33,431 bases of DNA from Candidatus Hydrogenedentota bacterium (GTDB taxonomy: Bacteria > Hydrogenedentota > Hydrogenedentia > Hydrogenedentales > SLHB01): positions 1-33,431 of the forward strand of contig JACRLJ010000007.1 in the NCBI GenBank assembly GCA_016215105.1, in the 5' to 3' direction. Shown piece after piece: positions 26,170 through 33,431 of this stretch; positions within the stretch are counted from its first letter, which is position 1, and the number at the start of each line of letters is the position of its first letter. Made by a program: the position numbers and the translations under genes. The notes below the pieces were generated by a model. It had not been told where the DNA came from. It saw only the letters and a program-made list of their open reading frames with translations, and did not search any database.

Positions 26170-27063
26170 TCATCCTTGCGGCGCGGGGAGCGGAAGTACG
26201 GTGATAGGAAATGACTCGTCAATATCCGGCCAACGGCGTATCACTCCCGCCACCTTCACCGTCCAAACGATCTTGTTGTGGGGCGCTTGAAAGCTGTGCA
26301 TGGTGAACTCCGGCAGTTGCACCGCCACGGCGCCGGCGCGAATCTCGGCCGGGTTCTCAGTTTCAAACAGTACGATCCGCTCGAACACGCTGGTCGCGGT
26401 GACTGTCCGTGTTCCTTGCTGGTACCGGGCCTCCTCGGCGCCTTCCAGCAAGATCCGCAGCTTCTCGATGCGGTTCGCTGAGCCGAAGATCGTGAACTCG
26501 AGATCTGCTTTTCCGCCCAGAATGATCGCCCCGGGAGTAAGCCGCAGATATGGGCGCGGATTGAACATCTTCAGAAGGCTGTAAACGGCTACCGCCAACA
26601 GTACGATTCCGATCGCGACAAACGGCAACATGAACAGAGAAACGAACGCGCCCTCCGACCAAGCATTGTAGGCCGCGAACCACACAAAGCCGTTCCAACA
26701 GGCGGCGAATACCGTCATCACGATAAACTGCGCCAGGCCGCTCTGCGCCGGCTTCAATTCCAGCGTGCCGCTCAGCGCGGTGGCCGGAACCACCGGCGTA
26801 GCCGTGATCTGCGCGCGTTTGCGGGGGCGGATAGCGGAAATCATGATCGCCACGCCGACAATGACGAATACTAGTGGAACCAGGACCACGAAGATTTGCG
26901 ATGGAAGCTGACCGGTGCGCGTCCATGCAGCAATCGCCGGTCCTCCAATCGCCACCGCCGCGAACCCGCCGATGCCGGCAAACACGGCGCCGAAAACCAC
27001 CTGCCCGCACGTAGCGTACGCCGGAGAAACCTGTGACGAAATCGCCCTTTGCTTCATACTCAC
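26170..27063 (-). CDS. Membrane protein with C-terminal arrestin-like domain
   Basis: This 297-residue protein has four apparent hydrophobic helices: VVFGAVFAGIGGFAAVAIGG, FVVLVPLVFVIVGVAIMIS, FIVMTVFAACWNGFVWF and LFMLPFVAIGIVLLAVAVYSLL. A soluble C-terminal domain of about 120 residues (PYLRLTPGAIILGGKADLEFTI, PEFTMHSFQAPHNKIVWTVKV and RWPDIDESFPITVLP) resembles the beta pattern of its soluble neighbour. Start GTG at 27061-27063 has GGGAG five bases before; an ATG two codons on is an alternative. As first gene of the cassette it may anchor the arrestin-like partner and the ATPase at the membrane. Function is unknown. Confidence 0.75.
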   Translation of the reverse strand: MSMKQRAISSQVSPAYATCGQVVFGAVFAGIGGFAAVAIGGPAIAAWTRTGQLPSQIFVVLVPLVFVIVGVAIMISAIRPRKRAQITATPVVPATALSGTLELKPAQSGLAQFIVMTVFAACWNGFVWFAAYNAWSEGAFVSLFMLPFVAIGIVLLAVAVYSLLKMFNPRPYLRLTPGAIILGGKADLEFTIFGSANRIEKLRILLEGAEEARYQQGTRTVTATSVFERIVLFETENPAEIRAGAVAVQLPEFTMHSFQAPHNKIVWTVKVAGVIRRWPDIDESFPITVLPLPAPQG

Positions 27064-27211
27064 TTTCGCTCCCGCGCCGCACTAATTTTCCGTGCGCAGT
27101 ATAGCCGACAACCACCTCCGCTTTGTATCGAGACAAACTCGAGGATTGCGCCGTAGGCGCGGCAGAATATGTGCTTCGGAGGTTTGCTGGGAAGGAAACG
27201 AAAACTCACGG

Positions 27212-27877
27212 TCAGCCGGCAACAGAAGGATCGATGAACCACTCCGCGTCGGCTATGCGACCGGCAGGCAGATCGCCTTCCTGGACTCGCGCAAACGCAT
27301 CGGCTTTGTCGGCGCCGCTGACCAAGAACCACCGCTGACGCGCGGCGTTCAGTATCGGGTAGGTCATGGTAACGCGTTGTGTCTTCAGTTGAGGCACATC
27401 ATTGAGGACCACAAAGTGGTTTCGCTCGTGGAGCGCCTGGGTGGACGGAAACAGCGACGCCGTGTGCCCATCCGGACCCATGCCCAGCAGAATCAGGTCA
27501 AAGACCGGGATGCCTTCAGTGTTTTGCGGCAGCGTCCGCACAATGCGCGTTTCGTAGTCGTCCGCCGCATGGATACGTTCAGCCTCGATGCGGTGCGCTT
27601 TCAGGGCGGGCAGCTTGGACAGAAGTTCATCATGGAGCACTCGCCAATTCGAATCCGCGTGCGTAACGGGAACGCAGCGTTCGTCGACTTGGAACAGAGT
27701 GATTCGCTGCCAGTCAACACGTTCCGCATAATCACTCACAAGCGTGCGGTACAGTTGCGTGGGGGTCGCGCCGCCGGAGACTGCGACGAAGCCGCCGCCA
27801 CTGTCCGCCATCTGGTCCGCAAAGCGGCGAGCCAGGTCGCGCGCGGGATTCTCCGATAGATGAATGTGGGTGCTCAT
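27212..27877 (-). CDS. pgl: 6-phosphogluconolactonase
   Basis: This 221-residue DevB/SOL-type lactonase hydrolyses 6-phosphogluconolactone in the oxidative pentose phosphate pathway. Visible family blocks are VAVSGGATPTQLY, TLFQVDERCVP with SNWRVLHDELL, and ILLGMGPDGHTASLFP. Length is normal for the family. The gene starts three bases after the zwf stop, so the two are co-transcribed and the lactone made by zwf is handled at once. No oddity is seen. Confidence 0.95.
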   Translation of the reverse strand: MSTHIHLSENPARDLARRFADQMADSGGGFVAVSGGATPTQLYRTLVSDYAERVDWQRITLFQVDERCVPVTHADSNWRVLHDELLSKLPALKAHRIEAERIHAADDYETRIVRTLPQNTEGIPVFDLILLGMGPDGHTASLFPSTQALHERNHFVVLNDVPQLKTQRVTMTYPILNAARQRWFLVSGADKADAFARVQEGDLPAGRIADAEWFIDPSVAG

Positions 27878-27880
27878 GGT

Positions 27881-29341
27881 TTATGGGTTCCGCCACTTGC
27901 CTTCACACGTGTCGATTAAGTTATTCGCGGCGGAAGGCCCCCAAGTGCCCGGACGGTACAGTTCGACCCCCTGGTCCTTCCACGCTTCGTGCACACCCGA
28001 GACAATTCTCCAAGCGCTTTCGACTTCGTCAGATCGCATGAACAAAGTCGAGTCGCCGCGCAAGGCGTCAAGCAGGAGGCGTTCATAGGCCTCGGAAAGT
28101 TCGCGCTGAAAGGTGCGTCCGTAGTTGAAGTCCATGTCAACGGGCTGAAGCTGAAAATCCATTCCGGGCGGCTTCGCGCTGAAGCTCAGCGAGATGGCCT
28201 CGTCTGGCTGAATGCGGAACACCAAGGTGTTGGCCTGTGGCAGCTCAACTCCGAGCCTCTTGAAGTAGTGCGTCGGAGGTTGTTTGAACTGGATAGCGAT
28301 CTCGGTCATGCGCGCTTTGAGCTGTTTTCCGGTGCGGATCAGGAACGGCACACCTGCCCAGCGCCAATTGTCGATGTAGAGGCGCAAGGCGGCATAGGTC
28401 TCGGTCGTCGAATCCGGCGCTACGCCGTCTTCCGATAGGTATCCCTTGATTCCGGGGCCCTCGGTGTATTGCCCGCGCACGGCCCATTCGCCCACCGGGC
28501 CATCCGGCAAGTCCACGGAATTGAGGACCTTCAGTTTTTCGTCACGAGTCTCTTTGGCGTTGAAGGTCGCCGGCGGCTCCATCGCCACAATGCTCAGGAG
28601 TTGGAGGGCGTGGTTCTGCACGACGTCGCGCAATGCGCCGGTCTTGTCGTAGAACTCGCCGCGGCGCCCTTCCATGCCGACCGTTTCGGCCACGGTAATC
28701 TGCACGTGGTCAACGTACTTCTGGTTGAACAGCGGCTCGAAAATGGAGTTGCCAAAGCGGAACGCGAGAATATTTTGGACGGTTTCTTTTCCAAGATAGT
28801 GATCGATTCGGAAGATCTGATCCTCGGCCATGACCGCTCTAATCTGGCTGTTCAGTTCCTGGGCGGACGCCAGATCGTGGCCAAACGGCTTTTCGATCAC
28901 CACACGCGACCTCAATGCATCGCCATCGGGATGAATCATGCGGCCGCGTCCCAGACACTGGATGATGTGCGCGAAAAACTCGGACGCCGTGGCCAGGTAA
29001 TACAGTCGATGCCCTGGCAAACCGCGCTGTTTCTCGATATCCGCGAGCCGTTGCGCCAGCCCCCCATAGCCATCTTCGCTAGTGAAGTTGAGAGCATGGT
29101 AGAAGATATTCGATACAAACGGTGTGCAGGCGTCGTCGTCACCGTGGCCGGTACGAGAGAACTTCTTGAGGGCCTCGCACATGTCGCTCCGGAATTCGTT
29201 TTCCGGCTTATCCCGCCGCGCAACGCCGACTACCGCGATCCGCTCGGGCAAGAACCCCCCGGTCCATAGGTTATAAATTGCCGGTATGAGCTTGCGTCCC
29301 GCGAGGTCGCCGGTCGCGCCAAAAATCACAATCGTCGCCAT
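27881..29341 (-). CDS. zwf: Glucose-6-phosphate 1-dehydrogenase
   Basis: The product oxidises glucose-6-phosphate with NAD(P)+. The dinucleotide motif IFGATGDLAGRKLIPA stands at the N-terminus, and the substrate/catalytic block RIDHYLGKETVQNIL is present. EKPFGHDLASA and the C-terminal beta domain (WRWAGVPFLIRTGKQL, FRIQPDEAISL) are complete. From the ATG at 29339-29341, which has AAGGAG only three bases upstream, the protein has 486 residues, the usual length. Longer in-frame starts exist: GTG 29420-29422 with AAAGGA at good spacing (513 residues) and GTG 29516-29518 (545). I favour one of the first two. zwf and pgl form an operon. Confidence 0.95.
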   Translation of the reverse strand: MATIVIFGATGDLAGRKLIPAIYNLWTGGFLPERIAVVGVARRDKPENEFRSDMCEALKKFSRTGHGDDDACTPFVSNIFYHALNFTSEDGYGGLAQRLADIEKQRGLPGHRLYYLATASEFFAHIIQCLGRGRMIHPDGDALRSRVVIEKPFGHDLASAQELNSQIRAVMAEDQIFRIDHYLGKETVQNILAFRFGNSIFEPLFNQKYVDHVQITVAETVGMEGRRGEFYDKTGALRDVVQNHALQLLSIVAMEPPATFNAKETRDEKLKVLNSVDLPDGPVGEWAVRGQYTEGPGIKGYLSEDGVAPDSTTETYAALRLYIDNWRWAGVPFLIRTGKQLKARMTEIAIQFKQPPTHYFKRLGVELPQANTLVFRIQPDEAISLSFSAKPPGMDFQLQPVDMDFNYGRTFQRELSEAYERLLLDALRGDSTLFMRSDEVESAWRIVSGVHEAWKDQGVELYRPGTWGPSAANNLIDTCEGKWRNP

Positions 29342-29589
29342 GGACTCCTTGGCGATGTGAAAGCGCGAGGCGTCTGCGGCGGGGACCTCCCCTTTGAAGG
29401 ATGTAATGGGTTGCGCTGCCACGGTCACGTCCTTTACTGCAGATATCACCCCTTCTACCGGGGATTGGCATTCTCTTGGATGCGCGCAGTCCGCCGCGTC
29501 AAGAAGAGAAGTCACCACGACAACTCTGGCGCCGCAGCCTCTCCGCTTCGGGAGTGTAAACGATCTTGCCGCGCGAATTAATCCAGAGG

Positions 29590-30939
29590 TTACGCCTTGC
29601 CGGCGCGCCGCTTGAGCAGTTCCTCGTATTGCTTGATCCGAATATCGAAGAAACTCATCAGTTTCTCGTGGAGTTCGGCGTTTGCCGCCGCGATCAGGCT
29701 TCGGTGGTTTCCGACGGAACTATCCAACAACAACACATCGTCGAACGTGCCGCCGTATGCGTCCGTAACCGAACACCCGGCTTCCTGGGCGATCAGCACG
29801 GAGGCGGCAATGTCATACGGGGCGATCCCGATCACGGAACCTCGGCCCGCATTGATGAACTGATCCTCGACAATGTCGGGAATATCCCGGAGGTAGCGAT
29901 TGGCGATATCGATGCAGGCGTCGAGCTGGGTCGTCAGCAGACGAGTCAGACTGAAGGAGGTACTGTTGCAGGTAAAGAACCCCCCTTTGAGACTGGTGAG
30001 GTCAACGAGTTTCGCAGCGGTCGGGAAGATCAGTTCGGCGGGCCGCGCGGGCACGGTCATCGACCACGAAACGATTTCGAGATTTGTATTCTTTGACAGT
30101 TTGGGCTTCTTGATCGCGCCGTCCGCATAGATGCGCGCACCTTTGCCGCGTTCGGCGTAGAACGTGCGCTGACCGACAATCTCCATCACGCAGGCGTTCT
30201 CGACGTCGATCATTCGTGGCCGCTCGATGACCCGTGTGCTGGCCACCGATACCACACAGCTTTCGAATCCGCTCTTGGCGGCGCGTGAACCGTCGATTGG
30301 ATCGATCACCAGGAGATTCTGCGGCTGTCCGCTGCTGAAGGTGGTGTATCCCGCGTCTTCCGAATAGTAGGCGACCGGCCGCTTTGCTTCTTTCAGAAAC
30401 GCGAGCAACGCCTTCTCGGCCACGGTGTCCAGTTCGAAGGTGGCGTCGCCGCTCGCGGCCAACCCGACTACTTCCCGGCCCTTGGCGGCATGGACGTAAG
30501 GCAGTACCGCGGTGCGAATCGCCGTCGCGAGCTCCACCAGAAACTCGCGGGGAAGCGCGGCCGCTTTGGACCCCCGAATGACGGGAACCACGGCAGGCGC
30601 GACGTGATTGGAAACACTAGGAGGGGGCGCGGAAGCAGGCGCTGCCTTCTTGCTGGTTGACGGGCTTGGTTTCTTCTGGGCTGCGGCTTCGAGCCTGGCG
30701 CGAACGGACGGCTTAGTTGTCGCCGTTGGCGCGGTTTTGCGCGCGATCCGCGCGGTCTTCTTGGCAGGTTTACGCGGTTGGGGTTTCGACACGCGTTTCT
30801 TGGACGCGCTTTTTGCTTTGCCCGTCGCCGCCTTCTTGGGAACGGCCTTCTTCTTCGGGACTGGCCGCGCCGCCCGCGCCGTGGTCTTCGGCTTTTTCTT
30901 GAGTGTTTTCACGGCAGTCTTTGGTTTCGCTTTCGCCAT
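29590..30939 (-). CDS. Inositol monophosphatase family protein with histone H1-like N-terminal tail
   Basis: Of 449 residues, the first 100 are a Lys/Ala/Pro tail with 35 Lys+Arg and a single acidic residue, of the AKKTARIARKTA type found in histone H1-like bacterial proteins. From about 130 onward the protein is a Mg-dependent phosphatase: E194-D195 (YYSEDAG), D213-P-I-D216-G-S, and D376 in YDIAASVLIAQEAG. Substrates of the family include inositol phosphate, fructose bisphosphate and PAP; none can be chosen here. The start ATG has GAGG a few bases upstream and no alternative Met exists before the catalytic domain, so the tail is translated. It may bind nucleic acid or polyphosphate; this is inference. 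It lies 41 bases after the DUF6807 gene's stop side and upstream of zwf. Confidence 0.87.
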   Translation of the reverse strand: MAKAKPKTAVKTLKKKPKTTARAARPVPKKKAVPKKAATGKAKSASKKRVSKPQPRKPAKKTARIARKTAPTATTKPSVRARLEAAAQKKPSPSTSKKAAPASAPPPSVSNHVAPAVVPVIRGSKAAALPREFLVELATAIRTAVLPYVHAAKGREVVGLAASGDATFELDTVAEKALLAFLKEAKRPVAYYSEDAGYTTFSSGQPQNLLVIDPIDGSRAAKSGFESCVVSVASTRVIERPRMIDVENACVMEIVGQRTFYAERGKGARIYADGAIKKPKLSKNTNLEIVSWSMTVPARPAELIFPTAAKLVDLTSLKGGFFTCNSTSFSLTRLLTTQLDACIDIANRYLRDIPDIVEDQFINAGRGSVIGIAPYDIAASVLIAQEAGCSVTDAYGGTFDDVLLLDSSVGNHRSLIAAANAELHEKLMSFFDIRIKQYEELLKRRAGKA

Positions 30940-30980
30940 GTCCGCCTCACAGAGCCGTTACTGAGCCCTTCGCTTATCGA

Positions 30981-32141
30981 CTACTCCACAGTAACCTTCG
31001 GCGGGGCCACAAAATCCAGGAAGCGGTCCGCCACCCGTCCCCGCCGCGCGTCACCCCGATGAATATAGATACGATACCGCCACGTCGTCTGGCTGCCCTT
31101 GGGAAACATCATGTCACCCTTGACGCCGGCCTCTGGACGATAGCGGCTCCACGCAAAACAATTCGCGGTCATCAGACCGTAGTTGCGAACGTGCCAACCG
31201 GTCGGGTAGCGGGGATTGGACTCGTGATCCAAGATCGCAATACCGACCGACTTGCCATCTACAACACCACTGTAGTCGCACCATGGAGCATTCTTGCCCC
31301 ACGTTTCGCCTTCGTTAATCCCGCCATACCCATTTTCGATTCGTCCGCCATTAGTGACATCCATCGAGGTGGCCACACGGACGGATATCAAGCCACCCTC
31401 TTTGGTGTCGGTGAAGGTCACCGCGCGCTCGGTCATCTTGAAGGTCACGGCAATATCGAAGAGACGGACGCCGCCGGGCAGCGCATAGATGCAGAGGTCG
31501 CGCACTTCCTCGAACTGCTTCTTCTCGTTGGCGGCGCACCAATCGTTCTGGGCGACGATCCGGCCAAATACCGGCCCTGATTGGGTGTCCAGAAACCCGC
31601 GATGCCGCTGCCAACCGTGACCTTGCTCCTCGCTCCAGTTATCGACACCACTGCATTCACCGAAGGCAACCCAAATCGACTTATGATGGTGATGATCCCG
31701 ATGCTCACCGGGAGTGTCTTCTGACATGGGCCAATTGCGAGTAACTTTCACGCCGTAGGGGCCAACGACCGGGTGGAGAAACGGTCGCACCCATTCGCGG
31801 CCATAGTGGTACGATGTAAAGAGTTTACCGCCAATGGCAATATTTAGCTTCTTTGACTCAAGATCGGGGAGCACGGTGACAGTCTCGGCAGATATAGATC
31901 TCGTAAGTCCTTTTAGTACATACGTTTGCGTCTGTCCCGCCTTGAGTCCGTCGGCAAGCCATGTGACGAGAATCCCATTCTCGTGCCTGGAGACCTGTCC
32001 GGCAACCGTTTTCCGGCTCTTGGCCTCCTGAATCGACACGTGCGGACTTGATTCGTAAGACCATGGTATATATGCACTTACTGGACAAGTAGATCGGTCG
32101 TGCTCTCCCGCCTGGACTACAACTCTACACGACAAAGGCAC
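30981..32141 (-). CDS. DUF6807 (PmoA-like) family protein
   Basis: This 386-residue beta-rich protein has the His-rich block GEHRDHHHHKSIWVAFGE with DNW just after, preceded by HPVVGPYGVKVTRNWPM. Later blocks WGKNAPWCDYSG, ESNPRYPTGWHVRNYGLMTAN and RYRIYIHRGD are typical of DUF6807, once labelled methane oxygenase PmoA by database name. It is not methane monooxygenase. A carbohydrate-related role is likely from common neighbours of the family. Start GTG at 32139-32141 follows GGAAGGAG by seven bases, a strong site. No clear signal peptide. A TGGACT-N17-TAAAAT promoter lies upstream. Confidence 0.88.
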   Translation of the reverse strand: MPLSCRVVVQAGEHDRSTCPVSAYIPWSYESSPHVSIQEAKSRKTVAGQVSRHENGILVTWLADGLKAGQTQTYVLKGLTRSISAETVTVLPDLESKKLNIAIGGKLFTSYHYGREWVRPFLHPVVGPYGVKVTRNWPMSEDTPGEHRDHHHHKSIWVAFGECSGVDNWSEEQGHGWQRHRGFLDTQSGPVFGRIVAQNDWCAANEKKQFEEVRDLCIYALPGGVRLFDIAVTFKMTERAVTFTDTKEGGLISVRVATSMDVTNGGRIENGYGGINEGETWGKNAPWCDYSGVVDGKSVGIAILDHESNPRYPTGWHVRNYGLMTANCFAWSRYRPEAGVKGDMMFPKGSQTTWRYRIYIHRGDARRGRVADRFLDFVAPPKVTVE

Positions 32142-32192
32142 CGATACACTCCTTCCACTCGTAACAAAAGGTACTCTACTCCGTACGGGGGG

Positions 32193-32221
32193 ATTTTATC
32201 AGTTTTGATCGTTTAAGTCCA
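32193..32221 (-). promoter_or_regulatory. Promoter for the DUF6807 gene
   Basis: On the minus strand TGGACT (32216-32221) and TAAAAT (32193-32198) are 17 bases apart, 4/6 and 5/6 matches. Just downstream of the -10 lies ccgtacgg, an 8-base palindrome (32181-32188) that could be an operator. Confidence 0.5.
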
Positions 32222-32434
32222 GTGCTTTTTTGGCTTCATCCTGTCTAAGTGGTTGATGTGGCGACTTCTTTGTAATCCGTGATGAAATTCCGCCCTATCG
32301 CCCGTGTCAATCATTCAAGGCGGGAAACGGGGCGCCCGCGCAGGTCGTGGCGTGGCGGGAACCGCATGCATATCACGCAATACGGGAAACGTTCGTCCGC
32401 GCGGTTCGCGTGCCTGCATTCCTGCGCGCAGTTC

Positions 32435-32463
32435 TTGTGAACCTCTCCGGCCTACGCTATACT
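32435..32463 (+). promoter_or_regulatory. Promoter facing the right-edge sensor gene
   Basis: TTGTGA (32435-32440) and TATACT (32458-32463) are separated by 17 bases (4/6 and 5/6). The leader to the GTG at 32797 would be about 325 bases, unusually long. Confidence 0.45.
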
Positions 32464-32796
32464 CAGGTTCCGCTTAGCGCGCTTTGACAAGTCGTCAAGG
32501 ATGCGCCGCGGATTCAGCCCCTGACTCTGGAATGTGCAACTACACCAAGACTAACGTCGTAACGCCTGGCTATCCAGAATCGTGTCGGCTGGAATTCAGA
32601 TGGCGCTGACAAAGAAGCTAGAGATGAGCTTAGTGTCTCCGAAATTTAACCGCCTCAAGCGCTACAGCCACGTGCAGACGGACGGATGTTGGCGAGTGTC
32701 TGCGGTTCCGCGCGTGAATCGGCGTTGCCGGGGGCGCGTTCGGGGAAGGTGGGGGGTGTTCTGTCCGTTGGCCGAACCATCGGGCGAGGGGTACTA

Positions 32797-33431
32797 GTGA
32801 CGCAACCGGACACGAGATCGAGTTCGACACCGGCGAATACTCCGGTAGAGGCCCGCGACTCCAAGCATGAAGGCGCCGACGCGGACCATGATATTGCGCA
32901 GGATCGTGGACGTCGAAGGCGGTTTCTTGTGGCGGTTCCCGCCACGGGTCTGGTGGTGGCGCTTATACTGGAATCGGCGTCCGTCACGGTTCTTTTCGTT
33001 TCGTCGAGTTTTCATACCCCGTCTGAGAGGTTGCGGCTGGGAGCGCTGGTGGCGCTAGCGCTGGTGGCCGTCAATCTATTGTACCGGTTCCAACGCCAGC
33101 GATTGCTGACATGGTTAGGACTTCTTTCAGTTGTGACGCTGCTGTCGTCACAGGTCTTGGACGCCGTGGGCGATTCGCTTCTGCCCAAGCTCGATCCTGT
33201 CATGGCGGCGGCGCAATTCGAGCGAATCGAGGCCGCGGGCGAATGTCTGCTTCTTGCCGGTCTGGCCATGGTCCTGGTCACGGCGCACCTCACTCTGATC
33301 GACTCTTTAGCGGCGCGGCAGCGGTTGGCTCACGAGAAGCGGCGGCTCGCCCGTCAAATCGGCCAGCGGCAAAAGATAGAAGATGCGCTCAAGAAGAGCG
33401 AGGAACGGCACCGGCTAATCTTTGAAGGCGC
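32797..33431 (+). CDS. Four-TM sensor protein with PAS domain (probable histidine kinase), 3' truncated by window edge
   Basis: An uninterrupted frame opens at GTG 32797-32799, five bases after GAGGGG, and stays open to the last base (211 codons plus two bases). The N-terminal 40 residues are hydrophilic (TQPDTRSSS...), followed by an Arg cluster and four hydrophobic segments: about 49-70 (FLVAVPATGLVVALILE), 86-105, 113-130 and 155-178. A charged helix (RRLARQIGQRQKIEDALKKSEERHRLIFEG) is the usual lead into a PAS domain; SEERHRLIFE is the classic PAS start. The kinase or other output lies beyond the window. The start codon is not ATG and the gene is incomplete here, so it is easily missed. 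The nearby promoter at 32435-32463 faces it. Confidence 0.82.
   Translation, partial: MTQPDTRSSSTPANTPVEARDSKHEGADADHDIAQDRGRRRRFLVAVPATGLVVALILESASVTVLFVSSSFHTPSERLRLGALVALALVAVNLLYRFQRQRLLTWLGLLSVVTLLSSQVLDAVGDSLLPKLDPVMAAAQFERIEAAGECLLLAGLAMVLVTAHLTLIDSLAARQRLAHEKRRLARQIGQRQKIEDALKKSEERHRLIFEG

Larger units (their letters stand above)
32142..32796. other. Divergent intergenic region of about 650 bases
   Basis: No gene is supported. It holds the DUF6807 promoter (32193-32221, minus), a plus-strand promoter (32435-32463), and three loose copies of a cgggaaac/cgggaacc motif at about 32321, 32356 and 32383. A small plus-strand frame at 32582-32797 is Arg/Gly-rich, lacks a ribosome site and ends where the sensor gene starts, so it looks like chance. 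Confidence 0.55.

Noticed and set aside
27150-27175. taggcgcggcagaa patch similar to the left arm of the 129-bp repeat
   Set aside because: Only about 13 bases match and no right arm is found 70 bases further on, so it is likely chance.

Overview
The window looks like chromosomal DNA of a GC-rich, Gram-negative-type bacterium. It has a sigma-54 response regulator, a SurA/PpiC foldase, a phoH-ybeY operon and GDP-deoxysugar genes. Small palindromic repeats, a GH63-type glucosidase, a DUF6807 (PmoA-like) protein and a sulfatase-superfamily/flippase fusion suggest an uncultured lineage near the PVC/Hydrogenedentota group. That placement rests on general gene flavour only, because no rRNA or ribosomal protein gene is present. 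I see no tRNA, insertion sequence, integrase, CRISPR array or phage gene.

Layout, left to right. Positions 1-49 may hold the start of a gene leaving the left edge, followed by about 1 kb of non-coding DNA with a GCAGAGACGC-type dispersed repeat. Then come a sigma-54 response regulator (minus), a divergent 60-residue membrane protein, a glucosidase broken by an internal deletion, and an epoxide-hydrolase-like enzyme. Next are a PAS/LOV-like PP2C phosphatase and, convergent to it, a 992-residue flippase/alkaline-phosphatase-superfamily fusion. From 18962 down to 11473 runs a tightly overlapping minus-strand operon: phoH, a 7TM-HD (PgpH-like) phosphohydrolase, ybeY, two CorC/HlyC-type CBS membrane proteins and a DUF502 protein. 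Upstream lie ftsB/divIC-like and eno, then a membrane protein and a SurA/PpiC-type isomerase. A GDP-mannose dehydratase (gmd) is followed by a reductase gene (rmd-like) that has lost its catalytic segment. A three-gene cassette of two arrestin-like proteins and a small P-loop ATPase comes next. The pentose-phosphate pair zwf-pgl, an inositol-monophosphatase-family protein with a histone H1-like tail and a DUF6807 protein follow. The right edge cuts a four-TM/PAS sensor protein that starts with GTG at 32797.

The most notable points are these. (1) A 129-bp repeat has two 80%-identical copies (6395-6523 and 25012-25140) and a degenerate third (about 18996-19087), each with inverted arms and each just upstream of a gene. 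(2) Two separate genes, the glucosidase and rmd, each have a non-triplet internal deletion removing a conserved segment; this is either real decay or an assembly fault. (3) The arrestin-like/arrestin-like/ATPase cassette is the best candidate for an undescribed system. (4) Several proteins have unusual architecture: a receiver domain lacking its switch Ser/Thr, a LOV-like PAS with the adduct cysteine but few flavin contacts, a Thr-nucleophile sulfatase fold fused to a flippase-like domain, and an H1-tailed IMPase.
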